From NCBI GenBank assembly GCA_021824845.1, contig JAKAJY010000050.1:1-7087 (forward strand): DNA of 7,087 nucleotides. Reading direction: 5' to 3'. Below are positions 1 to 4,949 of this stretch, piece after piece. Positions within the stretch are counted from its first letter, which is position 1. Every line of letters starts with the position of its first letter. Origin of the DNA: an archaeon. GTDB lineage: Archaea > Thermoproteota > Nitrososphaeria > Nitrososphaerales > Nitrosopumilaceae. Position numbers and translations under genes: made by a program. A model generated the notes under the pieces. It saw only the letters and a list, made by a program, of their open reading frames with translations. It had not been told where the DNA came from and did no database searches.

Positions 1-81
1 TCCCACATTTCCCATGTCTTGGAGTGCTGCAATGATCAATGGTTTTTCGACTGCGGGCTCGGAGCTTTGCGTAAACTTCAT
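1..81 (-). CDS. PAC2-family proteasome assembly chaperone, N-terminal fragment
   Basis: The reverse strand opens with an ATG at 81-79 and stays open for 27 codons to the window edge. The readable protein has a short polar lead (MKFTQSSEPAVE) followed by KPLIIAALQDMGNVG. A hydrophobic strand followed by a small-residue turn of the D-M-G-N-V-G type is how archaeal PAC2 (former DUF75) proteins begin, where it forms the first strand and loop of the fold. PAC2 relatives are thought to assist 20S proteasome assembly in the cytoplasm. Only about a tenth of such a protein (usually around 230-270 residues) is visible, so the call rests on one motif and on memory of the family. The gene is divergent from the SNF2 helicase. 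A TTTTAATC box 23-30 nt before the ATG suggests a leaderless mRNA. Confidence 0.55.
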   Translation of the reverse strand, partial: MKFTQSSEPAVEKPLIIAALQDMGNVG

Positions 82-103
82 TATTTTGTTTGTGGGTATA
101 GTT

Positions 104-111
104 GATTAAAA
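104..111 (-). promoter_or_regulatory. TATA-like box for the PAC2-like gene
   Basis: On the minus strand this reads TTTTAATC, centred about 26 nt before the ATG at 81. That is the spacing expected if transcription starts at or next to the start codon. A small perfect inverted repeat, CTTTG-G-CAAAG (112-122), lies directly upstream, where BRE or a regulator could bind. The call is by spacing and composition only. Confidence 0.35.
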
Positions 112-216
112 CTTTGGCAAAGATTGGGTTAATCTTGGGATAATAATCAAAATCATTCTTTTTTGTGTAAAATTAATCGTGTCATACATTGAATTGACAA
201 ATTATTTTGCAAAACC

Positions 217-294
217 ATGCTTAACCACTCGATCATCCAACTCAAGATTCATAAAGGAAAAAAACAACCCAACGGAGATCTACAAGGCCTATGA
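217..294 (+). other. Possible 25-codon leader ORF before the helicase
   Basis: An ATG at 217 opens 25 codons (MLNHSIIQLKIHKGKKQPNG, then DLQGL) ending in TGA at 292-294. The stop overlaps the helicase start in an ATGA arrangement (291-294), the classic geometry for translational coupling. The peptide is basic and has no recognisable domain. GGAG at 274-277, inside this ORF, is the only Shine-Dalgarno-like sequence before the helicase, about 13 nt from its ATG. The transcription start is uncertain. A CATACATT box (183-190) would place it just before this ATG, whereas AAATTATTT (199-207) would place it near 230 and exclude the ORF. It may be a chance ORF. Confidence 0.25.
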
Positions 295-2030
295 CTAATT
301 TTGGTACTCTAGAATATGTAATGGACAAGTTTTCCGGTACGTGGAGCTGGAAGGTAACCGGTGAGCGGGCAGTTGCCATGGTTTCTAGAATAATTCCGCA
401 GTCTTGGTATGGGGATGGCGAATATGAAGCCATAGTTCCAGACGATCCAAAAAACGTGGCCCAAATAAAATGGATTATGGATAGATACCCACTGGAGATA
501 CTCTCAAAAAACATCTGGCAAAAAAAACTCCCACCATCTGCCAAAGTAATTCCAAAGAAACCAAAGAAGACCGAACGACTACAATTGGCAAATCCTGGCA
601 AGCAGTTCAAGGGAAACCTGCTTAACTTTCAGAGAGAGGGCCTTGACTTTTTGCTAAAATCTGCAGGAAACGCATTGCTTGCAGACGAAATGGGTTTGGG
701 AAAAACCGTCCAATCATTATCCTATCTGGCGTCTGAGAAAAACGCATTTCCTGTTTTGATAGTGGCACCACTAGTTACATTGCAAAACTGGCAGCGGGAA
801 ATTGAAAAATTCATGATGCGAAAAAGCAGAAACGGCAGACTGGTTGAGGATCAGCCGCCAACGTCTACTATTATTCGGGTTGGAAAATCAGAAGACCTAG
901 GCAAATATGATTTCTACATCATAAACTATGAACTATTGTTCAAGCGCTACAAGGACTTGGCAAAGCTAAACCTGCGAGCCATCATATGTGATGAGGTGCA
1001 AAACCTAAGATCAAAGACTACTCAAAAATATCACGCAATCAAAAAACTCGCAGCACTTGAATCAGTGAAATATCGAGTAGGGCTATCTGGAACTCCGATC
1101 TATAATCGCGGCTCTGAGATTTGGCCCATCGTGGATATTTTGAGGCCTGGACTTTTGGGCAGCTTTAAGGAATTTTGCGAATATTTCTGCTATATCAATG
1201 AAAAAGGTAAGGCAATCGTGTTGGAAAACAAGCGTGAATCTCTCCGAAACATGCTTCAAAAACACGTGATGCTCAGGCGCAAAAAAAGCGATGTGCTATC
1301 TGAGCTAAAAGAAAAAATCCGTTACAAGGAAATCATCGATTCCGATATCAACTACTATAACAAGGAGCTAGAGAGAATCTGGAAAAAACTAGAAGATGAG
1401 CGCAAAGAGGCACAAACTGCATTTGACGCATCGTCTGCATATCAGAGAGCAATACAAAGTGAAAGACAGGCAGCAGGTGCGGCAAAACTCCCACACGTGA
1501 TCAACTTTGTCAAAAACATAATGGAAATCGAGGAAAGCGTAGTCGTGTTTTGCCATCACAAATCCATTCATTCCTTGTTGCATGAGAGTCTATCAGAATT
1601 CAAGCCGGCCTCCATAATTGGCGGACAATCAGACAAACAACGACAGGATAGCATTGATGCGTTCCAGGGCGGCCAAACCAAGCTGATGATTGCAGGACTT
1701 CGTGCGGGAAACGTTGGAATTAATCTTACACGTGCAAAATACGTAATCTTTGCAGAACTAGACTGGAGTCCGGCCATCCATCTGCAAGCAGAAGATAGAC
1801 TGCACCGAATCGGCCAAAAAAATACTGTCTTTGCATACTATCTGATTGGCAATGGGACACTGGATGAACATGTTGCGCGGGTTCTAGTGGATAAAAGCTA
1901 TGAAATTGATGCAATCATGGACAACAAGGTAGAGTCATTTGAGAACAAGGAAAAAGCAGAACTCATACTGGCACAAATCCAAGATAAAGTAAAGTCTATT
2001 CTTAGGGCAATGCCTAGCCCAGCTCAGTAG
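291..2030 (+). CDS. SNF2-family DNA-dependent ATPase / helicase-like protein
   Basis: This 579-residue superfamily 2 ATPase has the complete Snf2 core. The motifs are a Q-like FQREGLDFL (113-121), Walker A DEMGLGKT (132-139), motif Ia APLVTLQNW (159-167), Walker B DEVQ (234-237), motif III LSGTPIYNRGSEIW (265-278), motif V around AGLRAGNVGINLTRA (468-482), and motif VI QAEDRLHRIGQ with its arginine finger (499-509). Snf2 enzymes translocate on double-stranded DNA using ATP to remodel protein-DNA complexes or anneal strands. The compact core with a short linker most resembles SMARCAL1/RapA-like proteins, not large chromatin remodellers. About 110 residues precede the core (tryptophan-rich start, then a basic PKKPKK stretch) and match nothing I know. 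A charged helical insert occupies 355-400. The start at ATG 291 is chosen because an in-frame TAA at 252-254 blocks extension; Met11 (321) is an alternative. The gene overlaps the convergent winged-helix gene by 17 bp. The cellular target is unknown. Confidence 0.93.
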   Translation: MTNFGTLEYVMDKFSGTWSWKVTGERAVAMVSRIIPQSWYGDGEYEAIVPDDPKNVAQIKWIMDRYPLEILSKNIWQKKLPPSAKVIPKKPKKTERLQLANPGKQFKGNLLNFQREGLDFLLKSAGNALLADEMGLGKTVQSLSYLASEKNAFPVLIVAPLVTLQNWQREIEKFMMRKSRNGRLVEDQPPTSTIIRVGKSEDLGKYDFYIINYELLFKRYKDLAKLNLRAIICDEVQNLRSKTTQKYHAIKKLAALESVKYRVGLSGTPIYNRGSEIWPIVDILRPGLLGSFKEFCEYFCYINEKGKAIVLENKRESLRNMLQKHVMLRRKKSDVLSELKEKIRYKEIIDSDINYYNKELERIWKKLEDERKEAQTAFDASSAYQRAIQSERQAAGAAKLPHVINFVKNIMEIEESVVVFCHHKSIHSLLHESLSEFKPASIIGGQSDKQRQDSIDAFQGGQTKLMIAGLRAGNVGINLTRAKYVIFAELDWSPAIHLQAEDRLHRIGQKNTVFAYYLIGNGTLDEHVARVLVDKSYEIDAIMDNKVESFENKEKAELILAQIQDKVKSILRAMPSPAQ

Positions 2031-2574
2031 ATATCTTTCTTAATTTTTCTATGGTTTCTGTGATTTTTGTATTGTCCATACTGGATGACTTGGCTTGAAT
2101 CTCATCTAACAGTTTTCGCATCCGTAATCTTTGTGAGCCTTGATTAGTGCATTCCATTCCATCCTGAGTTATTTCACAAACCCTGATTATCCTGTCATCT
2201 TTGTTTATTGTAACGTGTATTATCAGGCCTTGTGATCTGAGCTTTTCAGTTTCAGATAATATGGTATTGTATGGTTCCAGCAAATATTTTGCAATGCTTG
2301 ATTCCTCCAATGATTTTATCTCTAATAATCTTAGAATTCTTGTTTGCAATGGCGTGTCTTTTGCCCAAAAAATATTCTTGGCAGAATCTGTAATGGCGAA
2401 TCTTTCCCCTGCAAGGCTGAGCAGATTATTTTCCTTTAGATGTGCTATTTTGTCCAAAGTCCTTCCAACACCCAAATATGCAAGGTCTGATCCTGCCAAA
2501 TCCTGCTCATTGAATGCGCCGTTTTTTGTCATGCCTAAATACAAAAACTCCAAATCAATTTGGTCTAGCTTCAT
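2014..2574 (-). CDS. Double winged-helix protein, putative transcription regulator
   Basis: This 186-residue soluble protein appears to contain two winged-helix units. The first (about 1-70) has a helix-turn-helix-like stretch around VGRTLDKIAHLKENNLLSL (36-54) and a wing ending in RFAITDSAKNIF. The second (about 75-142) shows LQTRILRLLEIKSLEESSIA, a recognition-type helix near ILSETEKLRSQGLI, and a two-strand wing IIHVTIN/RIIRVCEIT. The basic C-terminal tail (148-186) is helical and may form a coiled coil for dimerisation. Such proteins are common archaeal DNA-binding regulators; the target here is unknown. The ATG at 2574 is preferred over the upstream ATG at 2646, because the extra 24 residues are an AT-driven hydrophobic string that runs through the likely promoter. 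It converges on the helicase (3' overlap 17 bp) and diverges from the 83-residue gene. No exact family is recognised. Confidence 0.82.
   Translation of the reverse strand: MKLDQIDLEFLYLGMTKNGAFNEQDLAGSDLAYLGVGRTLDKIAHLKENNLLSLAGERFAITDSAKNIFWAKDTPLQTRILRLLEIKSLEESSIAKYLLEPYNTILSETEKLRSQGLIIHVTINKDDRIIRVCEITQDGMECTNQGSQRLRMRKLLDEIQAKSSSMDNTKITETIEKLRKISTELG
2036..2049 (+). terminator. T-rich terminator candidate for the helicase gene
   Basis: TTTCT followed by TTAATTTTTC lies 6-19 nt after the helicase stop on the coding strand. Archaeal RNA polymerase terminates at such T-tracts without needing a hairpin. The tract sits inside the 3' end of the convergent winged-helix gene. Confidence 0.35.
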
Positions 2575-2617
2575 TGGGTTTTGTATAATGAATCCAAAAT
2601 AAAATTGATTCAAAATA

Positions 2618-2627
2618 CTATTTATAG
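2618..2627. promoter_or_regulatory. Near-symmetric TATA box, possibly bidirectional
   Basis: CTATTTATAG reads CTATAAATAG on the other strand, so both strands present a good archaeal TATA element. On the plus strand it is centred about 26 nt before the ATG at 2649, predicting a leaderless mRNA for the 83-residue gene. On the minus strand it would start RNA near 2597, giving about 23 nt of leader before the winged-helix ATG at 2574. An AT-rich alternative for the minus strand, TTTTATTTT (2597-2605), would make that mRNA leaderless instead. Confidence 0.45.
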
Positions 2628-2648
2628 AAATTTTTACAAAAAACATCC

Positions 2649-2900
2649 ATGGACTTTATGCTGGAAGAGGAAATGATTGATCTGCTGACATTTTGTCTTC
2701 AAAATCCCGACTCGTCCGATGTTGCCGTAAAAAAGGCAAGAATAACAGAGATAGGTCGTGAACTATACTCTGATGGTGGCGCAGATGCACTAGAAAACAT
2801 GTTTTTTGCGCTCAAAAACCGAATCACCGAAGAAATTAGCATAGACCCAAGTCCGCTAAAATCTCTGTGGAACGGACTGACACCAGAATGGAATTACTGA
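2649..2900 (+). CDS. Conserved-looking small acidic helical protein, function unknown
   Basis: This is an 83-residue protein with no signal peptide, membrane segment or cysteine pair. It appears mostly helical. An acidic first helix (EEEMIDLLTFCLQ, 6-18) is followed by a polar turn, a second helix (VAVKKARITEIGRELYS, 25-41), and a third (ADALENMFFALKNRITEEI, 45-63). It ends in a short tail with two tryptophans (LWNGLTPEWNY). The well-spaced TATA box and a helical pattern that runs throughout support a real gene. Met1 is taken because of that spacing; Met4 (2658) is possible. I do not recognise the family. It is divergent from the winged-helix gene and may share its promoter, so regulation by that protein is possible but unproven. 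It converges on the DUF5679 gene with a 21-bp gap. Confidence 0.78.
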   Translation: MDFMLEEEMIDLLTFCLQNPDSSDVAVKKARITEIGRELYSDGGADALENMFFALKNRITEEISIDPSPLKSLWNGLTPEWNY

Positions 2901-2931
2901 TTGAAAAAAGATAGAAAAGGCTTATGCCTTT
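2901..2931 (-). terminator. Hairpin plus T-tract terminator of the DUF5679 gene
   Basis: A perfect 6-bp inverted repeat, AAAGGC-TTAT-GCCTTT (2916-2931), contains the TAA stop of the minus-strand gene in its loop. On that strand it is followed by CTTTTCTATCTTTTTTC, a strong T-tract. Archaeal polymerase needs only the T-tract; the hairpin may add efficiency. The plus-strand reading lacks a T-run, so direction favours the minus strand. Confidence 0.42.
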
Positions 2932-3062
2932 CCGATTCTAAATATAGCTGTTGAACATGACGGACATGTTCCTTTTGTTGCTGGCTTGCCATTCTTCATT
3001 GTAACTGGCTTTGAGCCTGCCATTTCTCGTTTTGCTCTGCATTTTACGCAATAGCCTATCAT
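2922..3062 (-). CDS. DUF5679-type zinc-ribbon protein
   Basis: This 46-residue protein starts MIGYCVKCRAKREM. It has two CxxC knuckles, YCVKC (4-8) and TCPSC (32-36), that can bind one zinc ion, and a basic KNGKPATKGT stretch between them. The order CVKCRxKxxM, then VTMKNGxPATKGTCPxC, then FRIGKA matches the DUF5679 family as I recall it. That family occurs as tiny stand-alone proteins in Thaumarchaeota and as a C-terminal module on some bacterial topoisomerases. A nucleic-acid-binding role is likely, but the exact function is unknown. ATG 3062 is preferred; an in-frame GTG at 3071 would add three residues, and a stop lies just beyond. It follows the MFS gene on the same strand after a 109-bp gap that appears to carry its own promoter. 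Confidence 0.88.
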   Translation of the reverse strand: MIGYCVKCRAKREMAGSKPVTMKNGKPATKGTCPSCSTAIFRIGKA

Positions 3063-3086
3063 GATGATCACAGATGGGTAGTTCTT

Positions 3087-3117
3087 CTATTAGCGGAAGG
3101 CTGTAAAAATTATTTAA
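3087..3117 (-). promoter_or_regulatory. Promoter region of the DUF5679 gene
   Basis: Two TATA-like boxes are visible on the minus strand. TTAAATAAT (3109-3117) would give a leader of about 25 nt. CTAATAG (3087-3093), about 28 nt before the ATG at 3062, would give a leaderless mRNA. I cannot choose between them. The rest of the gap back to the MFS stop (3118-3171) shows nothing else that I can support. Confidence 0.3.
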
Positions 3118-3171
3118 CAGAATAGTGGAGTGGTGATCTTGCTTTCACTGATCATTTGGAAGCAATGCTTA

Positions 3172-4449
3172 TCAAGTCAGATCATAATTTTTGGTTTCCC
3201 TGCTAAGTACGGTGGGAATAATAACAATGATTGCACCAATCATAACATTAATTCCAAACATCACTGGGATTAGTTCCTTTGATGCATTGTTCATCAGATG
3301 CAGTGAAATCAATGGAGACCAAGATCCAAAGATCAGACCTGCATTATATGAAAATCCGGCCGCACTGTTTCGCAGAATAGTTGGGAATCTTTCTGAGAAA
3401 AATGCGGGAATTGGACCTGATGCGGTGGATATTATTGCGGCATATGTTGCTACAAAGAAAAGCAAAAGATAGGTTTTCTGCAAAATAATTCCAGCAAGTG
3501 GAATTATTACTACCATGGATGATGTGCAAAATACTATGATTGCTTTTTTTCTGCCAATTCTTTGTGACAGCCAGCCAGTGAAAATCATGCCAAGCCACGA
3601 TGATGTTGTGGCACAAATCATGACTGCTGCAATCTCTTCCTTGTCGAATCCTCCAAACTGTTGAAGATATGTTGGTAAAATGCTGATGGAGCCATGGTAC
3701 ATGTAGACTAGTCCACTCATTATGGCTGTGCACAAAAAGAACTCTTTTTTGTGCTCACCTGTTATTATTTTTCGAAGGGGAGAGCGCTCTAGGCTTTTCT
3801 TGTTGTTTTTTTCCACCCATAATGGGGACTCGTCCATGCTGAATCTCACAAATAATGCCACAAAGCCTGGAATTATTCCGCTAAAAAACAAGATCCTCCA
3901 GCCCCATTCCTCAAAGGCTTGGCCTGGAAATGTTATGGTGATGATTTGAAAAGCAATCGCTGCGAGCAAAAATCCAAATGAAAACCCACTCTGCAAAAAT
4001 CCAGAGACCAGTCCTCGTTTTTGTTTTTGGACACTCTCTATTGTAAGCACTGCACCACTACCCCACTCACCGCCAGCAAAAATTCCCTGAATTAGTCTGA
4101 CCATAATCAGCAAGATTGGTGCCAAGACTCCTATCGCGGCATATGTCGGGAGCAATCCGACTGCAAACGTTGCAATGGAAAATCCTAGTATGGTGATGAT
4201 CATTGCTTTTTTTCTGCCAAACTTGTCACCATAGATTCCAAAGATCACCGAACCTAGGGGCCTCATTATCAGAGTTACAGTATATGATGCAAATGTTGCA
4301 ATTATGCTAAATGCGGGATTCTCCGATGGAAAAAATAACTGCGAAATTGATGGCACCACCAATAATATCAATACGATGTCGTACCCATCTAGTGACCATC
4401 CAAGAAATGATCCAAACGCAATTTTTTTCTGCTGGGTTGTAAGACTCAC
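3172..4449 (-). CDS. MFS metabolite:H+ symporter (SHS/MHS-like)
   Basis: This 425-residue integral membrane protein has about 12 hydrophobic segments, the normal MFS size. Family signatures are SLDGYDIVL in TM1 (19-27), the loop 2-3 motif GIYGDKFGRKK (71-81), RLIQGIFAGGEWGSG in TM4 (118-132), WGWRILFFSG (182-191), DESPLW after TM6 (206-211), the repeat motif GWLSQRIGRKK between TM8 and TM9 (292-302), and FSERFPTILRNSAAGFSYN (351-369). This set is typical of the sialate- and metabolite:H+ symporter groups, which import carboxylates, sugar acids or osmolytes with protons. The substrate cannot be read from sequence. The start codon is GTG at 4449-4447. The frame has no ATG between it and an upstream TAG, and a TATA box lies about 26 nt upstream, so the mRNA is probably leaderless. 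A 13-bp palindrome sits between box and start. Confidence 0.93.
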   Translation of the reverse strand: MSLTTQQKKIAFGSFLGWSLDGYDIVLILLVVPSISQLFFPSENPAFSIIATFASYTVTLIMRPLGSVIFGIYGDKFGRKKAMIITILGFSIATFAVGLLPTYAAIGVLAPILLIMVRLIQGIFAGGEWGSGAVLTIESVQKQKRGLVSGFLQSGFSFGFLLAAIAFQIITITFPGQAFEEWGWRILFFSGIIPGFVALFVRFSMDESPLWVEKNNKKSLERSPLRKIITGEHKKEFFLCTAIMSGLVYMYHGSISILPTYLQQFGGFDKEEIAAVMICATTSSWLGMIFTGWLSQRIGRKKAIIVFCTSSMVVIIPLAGIILQKTYLLLFFVATYAAIISTASGPIPAFFSERFPTILRNSAAGFSYNAGLIFGSWSPLISLHLMNNASKELIPVMFGINVMIGAIIVIIPTVLSRETKNYDLT

Positions 4450-4454
4450 TGGTT

Positions 4455-4467
4455 TGGAATCATTCCA
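4455..4467. promoter_or_regulatory. Perfect 13-bp palindrome, candidate operator of the MFS gene
   Basis: TGGAAT-C-ATTCCA has two 6-bp arms around a single base. It lies between the putative TATA box and the GTG start of the transporter, where a bound regulator would block initiation. It falls in non-coding DNA after the stop of the upstream gene (4487). Binding protein unknown; the placement is the main evidence. Confidence 0.4.
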
Positions 4468-4470
4468 GTA

Positions 4471-4480
4471 CTATTTAGTT
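4471..4480 (-). promoter_or_regulatory. TATA-like box for the MFS gene
   Basis: AACTAAATAG on the minus strand is centred about 26 nt before the GTG at 4449, fitting a leaderless transcript. It overlaps a weak 5-bp stem, AGTTG-TAAAAT-CAACT (4477-4492), that includes the stop codon of the upstream gene. Confidence 0.4.
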
Positions 4481-4486
4481 GTAAAA

Positions 4487-4930
4487 TCAACTGACTGTGA
4501 TTTTGTATGAAATTGGCACGGCAAGTGCATTTGCGTCCTTTATGGAATCCCAGACGTACATGTTTGCAACATATGATCCCGGCCTGTTTGGAGTCCAAGA
4601 TATTGCAGGCGATAGGGTTTGTCCAGCATTTAGCGATGCCGAAATCCAGGTCAGCTTGTGTGTTATACCATTTGCATCCTCTATCTGTACTATGTATACA
4701 AATGCCTGCGGGGATGTCTGCTTGTTTGCCACATCTGCTGAAATCTGGACCTGCTGATGCGTGTTGACGTTTTGAGATACCATCTCGCCAAACGAGTTTG
4801 CTAGGTGTGGATTCTTGATTTCTGCGCGTTGGGTCCCATTCAGGGCAGATGCACCGGATAGCGAGGCTGAAAACAAAACACACACTACAAAAATGGCAGC
4901 TACTCTTAGCACGAAACAATACAAAAACAT
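4487..4930 (-). CDS. Small exported beta-rich protein, function unknown
   Basis: This is a 147-residue protein with a signal peptide. A basic residue (R9) is followed by a hydrophobic core (about 10-24) and an A-S-A motif, with likely cleavage near residue 29. The mature part of about 118 residues is predicted all-beta: VQISADVANK, AFVYIVQIEDANG, KLTWISASLNAGQ, an SWTPNRPGSYVANMYVWDSI stretch (111-130), and a closing ISYKITVS strand. This strand order, with a proline-glycine turn before YVANMYVW, resembles Ig-like or CARDB-like extracellular domains often found in thaumarchaeal surface proteins. No lipobox or C-terminal anchor is seen, so it may be secreted or held by partners. The ATG at 4930 is used. 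A GTG at codon 7 would give a more conventional signal peptide. The start lies 19 bp after the HD gene stop, and its TATA box overlaps the end of that gene. Confidence 0.86.
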   Translation of the reverse strand: MFLYCFVLRVAAIFVVCVLFSASLSGASALNGTQRAEIKNPHLANSFGEMVSQNVNTHQQVQISADVANKQTSPQAFVYIVQIEDANGITHKLTWISASLNAGQTLSPAISWTPNRPGSYVANMYVWDSIKDANALAVPISYKITVS

Positions 4931-4949
4931 ACAGTACTAAAGAGTTTGC

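Noticed and set aside
291..2574. Helicase plus winged-helix regulator as a defence system
   Set aside because: No nuclease, methyltransferase, toxin or mobile-element gene is nearby, and the genes converge instead of forming an operon.
2201..2602. A 133-codon plus-strand ORF antisense to the winged-helix gene
   Set aside because: The opposite strand has coherent winged-helix features, and this ORF has no promoter or recognisable domain.
3061..3150. A C-box-like ATGATGA with a downstream CTGA, suggesting a C/D box RNA
   Set aside because: The spacing of about 85 nt is longer than usual for archaeal C/D RNAs, no internal D'/C' pair is seen, and the C box overlaps the start of the zinc-ribbon gene.
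3160..3170. Short perfect palindrome AAGCA-A-TGCTT just after the transporter stop, as a possible terminator
   Set aside because: The stem is only 5 bp with a one-base centre, and no T-run follows on the coding strand.
3344..3733. A 129-codon minus-strand ORF inside the transporter gene
   Set aside because: It is rich in His, Trp and Ser with no fold pattern, and lies wholly inside a gene with clear MFS motifs; a frame shadow.
4446..4919. A 157-codon minus-strand ORF overlapping almost all of the exported-protein gene in another frame
   Set aside because: Its composition is irregular (many Cys, Arg, Trp and no domain pattern), whereas the other frame gives a clean signal peptide and beta-sandwich-like strands. 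It is a shadow of the real gene.
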